A stretch of 64,000 nt of DNA from Betaproteobacteria bacterium (GTDB lineage Bacteria; Pseudomonadota; Gammaproteobacteria; Burkholderiales; Methylophilaceae): assembly GCA_016868195.1 (NCBI GenBank), contig VGHQ01000001.1, positions 186,001 to 250,000 of the forward strand. The letters are read 5' to 3'. The notes under the pieces were generated by a model, which did no database searches, was not told where the DNA came from, and was given only the letters and a program-made list of their open reading frames with translations. This document shows, one piece after another, positions 33,233-43,123 of this stretch. Position 1 is the stretch's first letter, and each line of letters opens with the position of its first letter. Position numbers and translations under genes: made by a program.

Positions 33233-33778
33233 CTAACTTATTTTTTTATTATCTTTCACAGCTTTAAAAAAAGTATATGAAAGAGTGAGTGATTCAACAC
33301 CTTTGGGTAAATCTCTATCCAATTCGAAGCGAACTGTAAGTTTTTTTTGCTCGCCTGGTTTTAAAACTTGATTTCTGAAACAAAAACATTCGGACTTTTT
33401 TAAATATAAGGAAGCAATTTGCGGAGAAACGCTTGGTATGGCCTGACCCACAATTTCTTCATTAATCATATTTTCTACAGTATAAGTGACTGAATAAAAT
33501 TTACCTGGATTAACTTTTAAAAACTTTTGATCAGCTTTTAATTTCCAAGCTAGATTACCATTTATATTTGAATCAAAGTGAATAGTCACAAGCCTTTGAT
33601 TATCAGTAATTAACTGTTTTGCTTCCTCATTGTAAATACGACCAGTTTTACCATTTAGGCCAGTAACCTCACAAAAGACGTCATAAAGAGGCACAAGGGC
33701 ATAACCAAAGCCAAACATTATTAGGGTAAACAAAGATAAAAGAACAGAAGTTCGTTTAATACTTCGCACTTTAATCAT
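33233..33778 (-). CDS. ctaG: Cytochrome c oxidase assembly protein CtaG/COX11
   Basis: YALVPLYDVFCEVTGLNGKTG, KSECFCFRNQVLKPGE. Confidence 0.96.
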   Translation of the reverse strand: MIKVRSIKRTSVLLSLFTLIMFGFGYALVPLYDVFCEVTGLNGKTGRIYNEEAKQLITDNQRLVTIHFDSNINGNLAWKLKADQKFLKVNPGKFYSVTYTVENMINEEIVGQAIPSVSPQIASLYLKKSECFCFRNQVLKPGEQKKLTVRFELDRDLPKGVESLTLSYTFFKAVKDNKKIS

Positions 33779-33900
33779 TTAATATTGCTTAAAATAAATC
33801 CCACATAAAAAGAGATCGCAATAAAACCAAGTAGTATCGCTAAACGCTGATTTCTTTTTTTTAATTCTGAATCACTGTCATCAAATTTCTTTTTTGACAT
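33775..33900 (-). CDS. Small single-TM protein (41 aa), cytochrome oxidase small assembly protein-like; absent from the ORF track
   Basis: MSKKKFDDSDSELKKRNQRLAILLGFIAISFYVGFILSNIK; TGATG junction with ctaD, ATGA overlap with ctaG. Confidence 0.85.
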   Translation of the reverse strand: MSKKKFDDSDSELKKRNQRLAILLGFIAISFYVGFILSNIK

Positions 33901-35495
33901 CAATATTCCATTAATGCTTTAGTGACTTTGGGTGGTTTACTAAATGAATGATAAGGAGGTGGAGAACTAAGAGTCCACTCTAAACCTCTTGCACCGTCCC
34001 ATACTTGACCCGTCGCTTTTTTTCCACCTAAAACACATTTAACAACGATATACACAAATAAAAGTTGCGAAATTCCATAAGCAAAACCGCCAAGACTTGA
34101 AATCATATTAAAGTCCGCAAACTGAACACTATAGTCAGGTATTCTCCTTGGCATTCCGGCTAAACCTAAGAAATGCTGGGGGAAGAAGAGCACATTTGCA
34201 GAAATTGCAGAAGCCCAAAAATGTATTTTACCTAACTTTTCATCATACATATTGCCAGTCCACTTGGGGAGCCAGTAATATGCCGACGCCATGAGAGCAA
34301 ATATTGCGCCAGTTAATAAGACATAATGGAAGTGAGCTACAACAAAATAGGTATCATGATATTGGAAGTCGACTGGGGTAATGCCTAGCATCAGACCTGA
34401 AAATCCTCCAATAGTAAATAAAACAACAAATGCTAAAGCAAAAAGCATAGGTGCCTCAAAGGTCATAGCACCTTTCCACATTGTCGCGATCCAGTTAAAG
34501 ACTTTCACGCCAGTGGGAACAGCTATTAACATGGTGGCATACATGAAAAATAATTCGCCATTGATAGGAAGTCCGACTGTAAACATGTGATGAGCCCAGA
34601 CAAAGAAAGAAAGTATAGCAATTGAGGCTGTTGCATATACCATAGATGCATACCCAAAAAGTGGTTTTCGAGCAAAAGTCGGTATGATCTGAGAAATTAT
34701 TCCAAATGCAGGAAGAGCAAGAATATATACCTCAGGGTGTCCAAAGAACCAGAAAATATGTTGAAATAAAACCGGATCACCACCTCCGGCAGCGCTAAAG
34801 AAGCTTGTACCAAAATATTTATCAGTTAATAACATTGTCACGGCACCAGCTAAAACTGGCAATGAAGCAATAAGCAAAAAGGCTGTTATAACCCATGTCC
34901 ATACAAATAAGGGCATTCTCATGAGAGTCATACCCGGCGCCCTCATATTAAATACGGTAGCAATAATATTAATAGCTCCCATAATTGATGATATACCTAA
35001 AAAGTGGACTGCAAAGATTAGAAATGGAAAAGCTTTTCCAGTTTGTAACACAAGAGGTGGGTACATTGTCCAACCTCCTGCAGGACCCCCTCCATCCATG
35101 AACAAAGTGCTTAAAAGAAGGGCGAATGCAAAAGGCATAATCCAAAAACTCATATTATTCATGCGAGGAAGCGCCATATCTGGGGCACCAATCATAATCG
35201 GAATCATCCAATTTGCAAGGCCGACTCCGGCAGGCATAACAGCCCCGAAAATCATGACTAGAGCATGCACAGTTACCATGGAATTATAAAACTGTGGATC
35301 TACAAACTGAAGTCCTGGTTGAAATAACTCGGCACGGATAATCATCGCCATTGAACCACCAATAAAGAACATGATCAGCGAAAAGACTAGGTACATTGTT
35401 CCTATGTCCTTGTGGTTCGTTGAAAACAACCAACGTTTAATACCTGTGGGCTTATGATCGTGATGATCGTGATTGGCGTGTGCTATTGTGCTCAT
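33900..35495 (-). CDS. ctaD: Cytochrome c oxidase subunit I
   Basis: HDTYFVVAHFHYVL, FWFFGHPEVYILALPAFG. Confidence 0.98.
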   Translation of the reverse strand: MSTIAHANHDHHDHKPTGIKRWLFSTNHKDIGTMYLVFSLIMFFIGGSMAMIIRAELFQPGLQFVDPQFYNSMVTVHALVMIFGAVMPAGVGLANWMIPIMIGAPDMALPRMNNMSFWIMPFAFALLLSTLFMDGGGPAGGWTMYPPLVLQTGKAFPFLIFAVHFLGISSIMGAINIIATVFNMRAPGMTLMRMPLFVWTWVITAFLLIASLPVLAGAVTMLLTDKYFGTSFFSAAGGGDPVLFQHIFWFFGHPEVYILALPAFGIISQIIPTFARKPLFGYASMVYATASIAILSFFVWAHHMFTVGLPINGELFFMYATMLIAVPTGVKVFNWIATMWKGAMTFEAPMLFALAFVVLFTIGGFSGLMLGITPVDFQYHDTYFVVAHFHYVLLTGAIFALMASAYYWLPKWTGNMYDEKLGKIHFWASAISANVLFFPQHFLGLAGMPRRIPDYSVQFADFNMISSLGGFAYGISQLLFVYIVVKCVLGGKKATGQVWDGARGLEWTLSSPPPYHSFSKPPKVTKALMEY

Positions 35496-35527
35496 TCTTA
35501 AGGTCTTTCTATATTAAAAAGTTAAAA

Positions 35528-36688
35528 TTATTTCTTTCTGCTAGCTAATACATCTTTAGGCTGAATAATATCGCCTGTTTTATTACCCCAATTATTTCTT
35601 GTGAAAGTAATGACTGAAGCAATATCAGTATCCGATAGTTGCTCACCAAAAGCTGGCATAATTCCCTTGCCATAGATAACTTGATGAATATGAGCTGGTA
35701 TATTTTCCTTTAGGTTTGCAAGTGGGCTGCCATCAATTGCTGGGAAGACCCCCTTAATACCTTGCCCATTTGCTTGGTGACAAGCTTGACAATTTGCTTT
35801 AAAAACCGCTGCGCCTTTAGATTTTAAGTCATCCATTGACAGTACTTTATCTCCACTATCTTGTTTAGAATTCAAAGCAACTTTTGTTTCTTGAACCCAA
35901 GCTGTATATTCCTTCTCAGGAACAGCTTTAACTACAATAGGCATATATCCATGCCCCTTCCCACAAATTTCAGCGCATTGTCCGCGATAAACACCCTCTT
36001 TGTTTATTACTGTCCAGTTATCATTAATAAAACCTGGAATTGCATCTCTTTTCCAACCTAAATCAGGAACCCACCAAGCATGTATCACGTCGCTCGCGGT
36101 GGTCATAATTCTAATTTTTTTACCGACAGGAAGAACGAGAGCTGTATCAGTGTTACGTAGATAATTATCAGCGGTCTTTGGATCAATACCCGAATTTTTT
36201 TGGCTCGCATCCACACTATCAGCTGCCAAATTACTATAAATAGTGATGTCCTCGTCTATGTAGTCATATTTCCATTTCCACTGATACCCAGTTGCTTTAA
36301 TCGTGATTTCAGATTTTGAGGTATCATCCATCCGTGCAAGTAATTTAGTTGCTGGAATTGCCAATGCAACAATGATTGCAAAAGGTATGAGAGTCCAAAT
36401 TATTTCAACGGTTGTACTGTGGGAAAATTTTGCTGGTTTGACGCCTTTAGACTTTCGATGTTGAAATATAGACCAAAACATCACACTAAAAACTAAAATG
36501 CCAATAATAGTAACTACATATAAAGAAGTCATATGCATGTTATAAACATCTTGACTTATAGGAGTAACACCTTGAGTCATATTTAAACCCCAAGCAGCGA
36601 GTGCTAGGTTGGAGCTTAAGAGAAATAGTGACGCGAAAACAACTGAGAATTTAGTTAAAAATCTAATCATACTTTTTTTCAAAAACAT
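35528..36688 (-). CDS. ctaC: Cytochrome c oxidase subunit II with C-terminal cytochrome c domain
   Basis: CuA region GQCAEICGKGHGYM; C-terminal CQACHQANGQG. Confidence 0.97.
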   Translation of the reverse strand: MFLKKSMIRFLTKFSVVFASLFLLSSNLALAAWGLNMTQGVTPISQDVYNMHMTSLYVVTIIGILVFSVMFWSIFQHRKSKGVKPAKFSHSTTVEIIWTLIPFAIIVALAIPATKLLARMDDTSKSEITIKATGYQWKWKYDYIDEDITIYSNLAADSVDASQKNSGIDPKTADNYLRNTDTALVLPVGKKIRIMTTASDVIHAWWVPDLGWKRDAIPGFINDNWTVINKEGVYRGQCAEICGKGHGYMPIVVKAVPEKEYTAWVQETKVALNSKQDSGDKVLSMDDLKSKGAAVFKANCQACHQANGQGIKGVFPAIDGSPLANLKENIPAHIHQVIYGKGIMPAFGEQLSDTDIASVITFTRNNWGNKTGDIIQPKDVLASRKK

Positions 36689-36790
36689 CTGTATCCCTTT
36701 ACAATTAAAGTTATGTGTTTTAAGGTCGCTGAAAATTTGTTAAAGCATGTTATCAGTAGCATTTTTTAAAATCAATACGAAACATTATAT

Positions 36791-37249
36791 TTATGAAATT
36801 TTTTTAAACAATTCTAAACGTTCACTTTCACATAAAAAATCTCCAATATGGGTATTTTTTCCTCTAGAACTAATTACAATAAAACTAGGCCGATTAAAGT
36901 ATGTTGTAACAAGTCTAAATTTACTCCAGTCCCGATTAAACTCTTCATTAAAGATTTTTTTTCCTTTAACGGTTTTAATTTCAATTAAGCGGGCACTAAT
37001 TTTGATAACCTGATAAAACCTACTTTTAAGACAAGTAAGGTATAAGGCATATCCCAGCAAGAAAATCTCAATACCATAAAAAGGAATCGCTAGGTATAAT
37101 CCCAGATACCAAAGTATTGAGCTAATTACGAGGATAAAAATAAAGAAAAAAAAGTAAATTTTTTTTATTATTCTCCACGGCATAGAGGGATTTGGGCGAA
37201 GAACAAATTCGCTTAAAGTACCTTTTCTCAACTTTTTAACCTGGATCAT
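36791..37249 (-). CDS. DUF2244 family membrane protein
   Basis: LRPNPSMPWR and two adjacent TM segments. Confidence 0.78.
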   Translation of the reverse strand: MIQVKKLRKGTLSEFVLRPNPSMPWRIIKKIYFFFFIFILVISSILWYLGLYLAIPFYGIEIFLLGYALYLTCLKSRFYQVIKISARLIEIKTVKGKKIFNEEFNRDWSKFRLVTTYFNRPSFIVISSRGKNTHIGDFLCESERLELFKKIS

Positions 37250-37301
37250 ACTTTTACTAGACGTAATTTTAAGAAAAAAATTCCAATAATTTCAATATTT
37301 A

Positions 37302-37388
37302 TGGTGCCGGGAGCGAGAATCGAACTCGCACGCTATTGCTAGCGCGGGATTTTGAGTCCCGTGCGTCTACCAATTCCGCCATCCCGGC
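37302..37388 (-). tRNA. tRNA-Leu(CAA), CCA encoded
   Basis: Minus strand GCCGGGATGGCGGAATTGGTAGACGCACGGGACTCAAAATCCCGCGCTAGCAATAGCGTGCGAGTTCGATTCTCGCTCCCGGCACCA; anticodon loop CTCAAAA; long variable arm. Confidence 0.96.
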
Positions 37389-37485
37389 TTATTGAAGGCT
37401 ACACACTAAAATTATAGCCAATATCAGCTCAATAGATAAGTTAAGTATATTAAAATTGTCAAAAATTTAAACTTAATAAAAGACT

Positions 37486-37677
37486 ATGTTAAAGGTCATT
37501 ACCAGTATCATCTCAGCTTTTTTTGGCATACAAAGTAATAGAAAATTATCCCAGGATAATACTTTTATTGAAAAACATGGAATCAAATATTTTTTAATAA
37601 CAGGGTTTTTATTGGCTATTCTTCTACTTTTAATACTTGCAATCTTGGTAAATTTTATTTTAAGTCATATTAAATGA
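37486..37677 (+). CDS. DUF2970 family small membrane protein
   Basis: Amphipathic N-terminus (MLKVITSIISAFFGIQSNRK) plus one C-terminal TM helix. Confidence 0.75.
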   Translation: MLKVITSIISAFFGIQSNRKLSQDNTFIEKHGIKYFLITGFLLAILLLLILAILVNFILSHIK

Positions 37678-37735
37678 CTACAAAATTTCGATTAATTAAA
37701 GTTATTATTTAAAATTTTAAGATCAAAAAAACAAT

Positions 37736-38761
37736 ATGCGACTTGATGAATTTGATTTTGATCTTCCCCCGCATCTCATTGCTCAAGTCCCTCTTCAAAA
37801 AAGAGATGCAAGTCGACTCCTTGTTTTGAATAAAAATACAAAGTCATTTAGTGATAAAAAATTTACCGAATTTATTGATCTTATAAATAGCAATGATCTA
37901 CTAATTTTCAATGATACACGAGTAATTAAAGCTCGATTATTTGGGAAAAAAATAACGGGTGGAAAAGTTGAAATCATGATTGAGCGTATCTTGAATAAAC
38001 ACCATGCATTAGCACACATAAAAACATCAAAAAAAATATTAAATAACGCCATATTTGAAATTAATAAAGATGTCTCTGTGAAGGTTTTAAGGAAAGAAAA
38101 TAATCTGTTCTATATTGAATTTATTTCAAATGTATCAATTCACGATATCCTTGAAAAATATGGACACATCCCCCTACCATCCTACATAGAAAGAAATCCA
38201 GACAAATCAGATGAAAATAGATATCAAACCATTTATGCAAAGGAGTCGGGTGCCGTTGCAGCGCCGACAGCTGGACTCCACTTTACGGATAAAATCTTCC
38301 AAGCTTTAAATGATAAGAAAATTAAATATACTTTTCTAACGCTGCATGTTGGCGCTGGAACTTTTCAACCTGTCAGAGAAAATGATATCAATAAGCATCA
38401 AATGCATAGCGAATCTTTTAATGTCCCTACTAAAACTATTCAAATGATTCATAAAGCTAAGTCAGAGAATGGTAGGATTATTGCAATCGGTACCACTGTT
38501 TTAAGAGCGCTTGAAAGTAAATTTTCTGAGGAAAGTATCCAGCCTGGATTTAAAGAAACTGCAATATTTATCAAACCAGGTTATCAGTTTAAAGTTGTTG
38601 ATGGATTACTCACAAATTTTCATCTACCTAAAAGCACTTTATTCATTCTGGTATGTGCGTTTAGCGGAAGTGATATCATGAAAAAACTATACCAGCACGC
38701 TATTAAGAATGAATATCGCTTCTATAGCTATGGCGATGCTACGTTTATTGAGCGGTCTTAA
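37736..38761 (+). CDS. queA: tRNA S-adenosylmethionine:ribosyltransferase-isomerase
   Basis: DFDLPPHLIAQVPL, AAPTAGLHFT, HVGAGTFQPV. Confidence 0.97.
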   Translation: MRLDEFDFDLPPHLIAQVPLQKRDASRLLVLNKNTKSFSDKKFTEFIDLINSNDLLIFNDTRVIKARLFGKKITGGKVEIMIERILNKHHALAHIKTSKKILNNAIFEINKDVSVKVLRKENNLFYIEFISNVSIHDILEKYGHIPLPSYIERNPDKSDENRYQTIYAKESGAVAAPTAGLHFTDKIFQALNDKKIKYTFLTLHVGAGTFQPVRENDINKHQMHSESFNVPTKTIQMIHKAKSENGRIIAIGTTVLRALESKFSEESIQPGFKETAIFIKPGYQFKVVDGLLTNFHLPKSTLFILVCAFSGSDIMKKLYQHAIKNEYRFYSYGDATFIERS

Positions 38762-38792
38762 ATTAAAAACCAACCTTATTAAAGTTAAATTT

Positions 38793-39662
38793 ATGAAAAT
38801 TATTATTGCATTAAGTTTTTTAATATTAAATTATTCCATTTTTGCGGAAGTGCTTCCTGAAGCACAATCCGAAATTAAAATTACACTTGCTAAAAAACCT
38901 ACGACACGTCCCATGACCGTAGCTTTCATTCCGGGACAAAAAAAATATTACATCGCCGATGGTGGTTTAGCGCCTCTGGGCTCAGAAACTGAAGCGCCTA
39001 TTTCCAAATCACTTATTCATACCTATGACCAATCTGGAAAATACTTGTCTTCAACACAGGCGGGATTCGATAATCGCTCAATTTTTTATAATGAACTAAC
39101 TTATCAACTAACAACCATTACTTACAACGTTTCCAGTGAAGCTGGTTTTGCTCCTAATACGGGTATATTTTCTTTAGACCTTGATGCTCAAGGCAATTTA
39201 AAGGGCACATCAAAAGAAGTGTCTAACTTCAATCCTGCCTTTGGCGACTCAGCTACAATGCCTTCATTTGACTCAAAAACGAATCGTTACTTTGCTAAAC
39301 AAAAAAGAAGTGACAAGGTCATCATTATTGACGCGAGTGAGGGTAACAAATTGGGAGAAATTTATTTAGATCTCAAGTCAGCGAACGTCGCATTTGATGA
39401 TTTGAGTGATAATTTTATTGCTTCAACGGGTATTGATGGAGAAGAATTGGCCATTCTTGATGTCGACCATAAAGCGATATTAATCTTTAATACCAAGGGG
39501 GGGTATGTTGGCAAATCTGCTTTACCAAAAGATATAAAATTAAGAGCGCAAAATCATTACAACGGCCTTGGCTATACAAATAATTTATTCTTTATATATA
39601 ACGAATCTGAGGGTGAATTCGGAACCTATTACGGATTTAAAATTTCTAGAAAGTCCAAATAA
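38793..39662 (+). CDS. Exported protein, possibly beta-propeller-like, function unknown
   Basis: Signal peptide MKIIIALSFLILNYSIFAE; repeated beta-rich segments. Start at 38793 preferred over 38709, which overlaps queA. Confidence 0.7.
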   Translation: MKIIIALSFLILNYSIFAEVLPEAQSEIKITLAKKPTTRPMTVAFIPGQKKYYIADGGLAPLGSETEAPISKSLIHTYDQSGKYLSSTQAGFDNRSIFYNELTYQLTTITYNVSSEAGFAPNTGIFSLDLDAQGNLKGTSKEVSNFNPAFGDSATMPSFDSKTNRYFAKQKRSDKVIIIDASEGNKLGEIYLDLKSANVAFDDLSDNFIASTGIDGEELAILDVDHKAILIFNTKGGYVGKSALPKDIKLRAQNHYNGLGYTNNLFFIYNESEGEFGTYYGFKISRKSK

Positions 39663-39690
39663 AAAACGCACCCCTTGAGGTGCGTTTTTT
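39661..39690. terminator. Bidirectional rho-independent terminator
   Basis: AAAAAACGCACC-CCTTGA-GGTGCGTTTTTT. Confidence 0.92.
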
Positions 39691-39708
39691 AAGAGTCATG
39701 TAAAGTAA

Positions 39709-40200
39709 TTATTTAATTGCAACTGCAAGTCTTCCTGCTAAATTACCTGCAACTACGCCCAGGATACTTGAAACTAAAACAATAGCTACTGGATTAGATA
39801 AATTTATTGCAGCGATACTAGTTGTATTCGGTGATAATGTAAAAGCTGACGCAAAACCTAGAACATTTATTCCCACATTTGAAACTTGACTTACTCTGTC
39901 GGAGACCAATACAAGTATGAGCGCTGCTATACCAACGCCTACTGCAAGATTTGCACCTATTACGGGCAATTCAGCGTTTCCTAAATAAACAGCAACTGAT
40001 GCAATAAGTGCGCCAAATGTCATTCCGATAACTGTTTTTTGTAAAGCATCTGTTTTACCAGCAAGACTAGAACAAGCCCAAGCTATAAAACCGATAGGAA
40101 CGGTTGTGGTTACTACACCGCTTAACACACCACCACTGAGAAAAGTCCATATAAATGCTAAGACGCCAATGCTTATTGATACTGCTAATGATTTCGACAT
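39709..40200 (-). CDS. DUF1097-like multi-pass membrane protein
   Basis: Several TM segments; start at 40200 (MSKSLAVSISIGVLAFIWTF) preferred. Confidence 0.7.
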   Translation of the reverse strand: MSKSLAVSISIGVLAFIWTFLSGGVLSGVVTTTVPIGFIAWACSSLAGKTDALQKTVIGMTFGALIASVAVYLGNAELPVIGANLAVGVGIAALILVLVSDRVSQVSNVGINVLGFASAFTLSPNTTSIAAINLSNPVAIVLVSSILGVVAGNLAGRLAVAIK

Positions 40201-40428
40201 AATATCTCCTAAGTTAGTTGACTTTATATACACATCAAAGAGCTATAGTACTTGAGCATTTAGTTATCAATTGGCCCTAGTCTTCCAGGTGATTGATCGC
40301 TAACTACTTGCCGAATATTAACCTTTTTTTTTAATAAATACATCCCTTAATTGTAATTATTTTGTAATAAATACCTGACAAAAATAACTCAATTAAATCA
40401 TGTAGTTAAAATAAAAAGGATAGAATAC

Positions 40429-42153
40429 TTAGGAAATTAATAAAGATTTAATTTCTTTAACTATCTGATTTTCATCAATTAATTTAGATTTTTGATCCAA
40501 TCGACCTTGTAACTCAACTTTACCTTCTTTTAAACTGCGGTCTCCAATGACGATTCTATAAGGTATACCTATCAATTCCATCTCAGCAAACATAAAGCCT
40601 GGACGCTCCCCTCGATCATCAAGCAGGACGTCGACCCCCATTTCTTTAAGCGCATTATAAATTTTATGTGCCGAAGCTTTAACTTCAGCGCTTTTTTCAT
40701 AACCTACAGGTGCAATCGCCACTTCAAAAGGTGCAATGTTAATCGGAAAAATAATCCCTTTATCATCGTGCGACTGCTCAATAGCGGCTGCTACAATACG
40801 CGACACCCCAATGCCATAACACCCCATTTCTAGAATTTGACTCTGGCCATTTTCATCTAAGTATTCTGCTTTCATTGCCCTAGAGTACTTATTGCCTAAT
40901 TGGAAAATATGACCGACTTCAATACCCCTACATATTTTAAGAATGCCCTGCTTATCTGGACTCATGTCACCCTCGACCACTTTTCTCAAGTCAGCAAAAA
41001 GTAGCGGCTCAGGAAGATCTCGCACAAAATTCACGCCTTTTAAGTGAAGTTTGGGTTCATTTGCACCACAAATAAAATTAGCGAGAATGCCGACGGACTT
41101 ATCTGCCAAAACTTTTATGGAAGATTGAACTCCGACTGGGCCAATATATCCTGGGGGGCATTTAAGATGCTCTTTTATTTCCTCGTCCGTCGCAAAACGG
41201 AAGTTTTCAAAGTCTTTTTGCTTGGATAATTTCACTTCGTTAAGCTCATGGTCCCCACGAAGAAGGACTAAGAAAAATTCATTTGCTTCATTAGTCTGAT
41301 TGATTAGGGCTATAGTTTTCACTGTATTTTGAATGCCCACACCCATCAAATTAGCCACATCCTCGCAAGTGGTCTGTTTTGGTGTGTCAAATTTCACCAT
41401 CGGCTCTTTTGCATCTGGTCTTTTGTCATCCTGAAGAATCGCTTCTGCTAATTCAATATTAGCCGCGTAGTCAGACACTGAGCTATATGCAATCGCATCC
41501 TCGCCAGAATCAGCTAAAACATGAAACTCATGCGAACCATCGCCTCCGATAGCCCCGGTATCTGCTTTCACTGCTCTAAACTGAAGACCTATCTTATTAA
41601 AAATATTGGTATAGACCTCATACATTGTTTCATATGTTTTTTTTAATGAAGCTCTTGATGCATGGAAAGAATAAGCATCCTTCATTAAAAACTCGCGAGC
41701 ACGCATCACACCAAAACGCGGTCTAATCTCATCCCTAAATTTCATCTGTATCTGATAAAAGTTAATGGGTAACTGTTTGTAACTATTAATTTCTTTCCTT
41801 GCGATATCCGTGATGACTTCTTCGTGCGTCGGACCAAAACAGAAATTTCGATCATGGCGATCTTTGATCTTTAGCATCTGTGGCCCGAAAAGAGCCCATC
41901 GACCGGTCTCTTCCCATAACTCAGCTGGTTGAATAGCTGGCATTAATAACTCTACCGCGCCAGCTTGATTCATTTCATTTCTCACAATCGCTTCAATTTT
42001 TCTTAAAACTTTTAAGCCAAGCGGCATCCAAGAATAAAGGCCTGAACCTAGGCGCTTAATAAAGCCTGCGCGAATCATAAGCTTATGACTAATAAGCTCT
42101 GCTTCTGAAGGCGCTTCCTTCATGGTTGAGATGTAAAATTTTGATGCGAGCAT
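40429..42153 (-). CDS. proS: Prolyl-tRNA synthetase (bacterial type)
   Basis: [53 protein letters not shown]. Confidence 0.98.
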   Translation of the reverse strand: MLASKFYISTMKEAPSEAELISHKLMIRAGFIKRLGSGLYSWMPLGLKVLRKIEAIVRNEMNQAGAVELLMPAIQPAELWEETGRWALFGPQMLKIKDRHDRNFCFGPTHEEVITDIARKEINSYKQLPINFYQIQMKFRDEIRPRFGVMRAREFLMKDAYSFHASRASLKKTYETMYEVYTNIFNKIGLQFRAVKADTGAIGGDGSHEFHVLADSGEDAIAYSSVSDYAANIELAEAILQDDKRPDAKEPMVKFDTPKQTTCEDVANLMGVGIQNTVKTIALINQTNEANEFFLVLLRGDHELNEVKLSKQKDFENFRFATDEEIKEHLKCPPGYIGPVGVQSSIKVLADKSVGILANFICGANEPKLHLKGVNFVRDLPEPLLFADLRKVVEGDMSPDKQGILKICRGIEVGHIFQLGNKYSRAMKAEYLDENGQSQILEMGCYGIGVSRIVAAAIEQSHDDKGIIFPINIAPFEVAIAPVGYEKSAEVKASAHKIYNALKEMGVDVLLDDRGERPGFMFAEMELIGIPYRIVIGDRSLKEGKVELQGRLDQKSKLIDENQIVKEIKSLLIS

Positions 42154-42170
42154 TTATATTCTTTCTTAAT

Positions 42171-42689
42171 TTAAAAGGCTTTCATTAAATCTAAAATGTT
42201 TTCCAAAACTAATTTCTTATCTTTTGGGTTTTTAAGTAAATGATTTATATCAAGCGTATGCTTAATGTTCATAGAGACATTATTCATCAAATCAATTTTT
42301 TTGTATTCCTCAAAAAACTGATTATTGAATCCAAATGCTAATACATGCATTGGGGTAGTATTTAAAAATAAGTCACCAATCTGATCTTTGGTAAGCTTTA
42401 ATAAATGATTTTTCTGGAATGTATGTTCGACTATCGACGTTGAAATAAATTTTGCAATGTTTAAAAATAATTCTTGGGCAGCCTCTTCAGTTCCTAGTAA
42501 AAATTTTCGGCTCAAAAGTAATAAAGATCCTTCTGCATAATCTATTTTGAATCCAAAAAATAAATCAACCTCTATAGAATTTGTATCTTGCTTCGGAAAA
42601 AGCTCATTGCTAGGCCTGTCTTTTAATTTCCAAAGAGGAAATAATTCAAGCTCTTTTAAGATTTTTTTTTTGTAATCAGCGTCCATCAA
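42171..42689 (-). CDS. HolD (DNA polymerase III psi subunit)-like protein, tentative
   Basis: KELELFPLWKLKDRP, LLKLTKDQIGDLFLNT..VLAFG and LLKNPKDKKLVLENI; adjacent to rimI. Confidence 0.5.
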   Translation of the reverse strand: MMDADYKKKILKELELFPLWKLKDRPSNELFPKQDTNSIEVDLFFGFKIDYAEGSLLLLSRKFLLGTEEAAQELFLNIAKFISTSIVEHTFQKNHLLKLTKDQIGDLFLNTTPMHVLAFGFNNQFFEEYKKIDLMNNVSMNIKHTLDINHLLKNPKDKKLVLENILDLMKAF

Positions 42690-43123
42690 ATCACAAGCCC
42701 CATTAATACGGCGTCTTCCCGCCCTTCTTTAGCACGATAATAATCTTTTCTAATACTCATTTCATTAAATCCATGTTTGTCATACAAATGAATAGCAGTC
42801 TGATTAGAGGCTCTAACTTCAAGATAAATTGTTTTTGCGTGAGCTAAATTTGCCTGACGGATCACTTCCTTAAGCAAACTGGATCCATAGCCTTTTTTTT
42901 GCATACTTTTTTTTATACTTATATTAAGAAGATGGCATTCATCTACCACAAACATCATGACGGTATAACCTATAATTTCTTCATTAAGCCTCATCATTAA
43001 ACATGTGTGATTTGATTTTATCGAATCTAAAAAGTTACTTTGTGTCCAAGGATAGGTGTGAACTTCTTTTTCAATCAATACGATCGCGCTTAAATCATTC
43101 TCTTTAAATTCACTAAATTGCAT
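42686..43123 (-). CDS. rimI: Ribosomal protein S18 alanine N-acetyltransferase-like
   Basis: GNAT fold (KKGYGSSLLKEVI, EVRASNQTAIHLYDKHGF); next to tsaB. Confidence 0.94.
   Translation of the reverse strand: MQFSEFKENDLSAIVLIEKEVHTYPWTQSNFLDSIKSNHTCLMMRLNEEIIGYTVMMFVVDECHLLNISIKKSMQKKGYGSSLLKEVIRQANLAHAKTIYLEVRASNQTAIHLYDKHGFNEMSIRKDYYRAKEGREDAVLMGLVI

Noticed and set aside
34921-35289. 122-aa + strand ORF antisense to ctaD
   Set aside because: Shadow ORF on the opposite strand of a strongly conserved gene.
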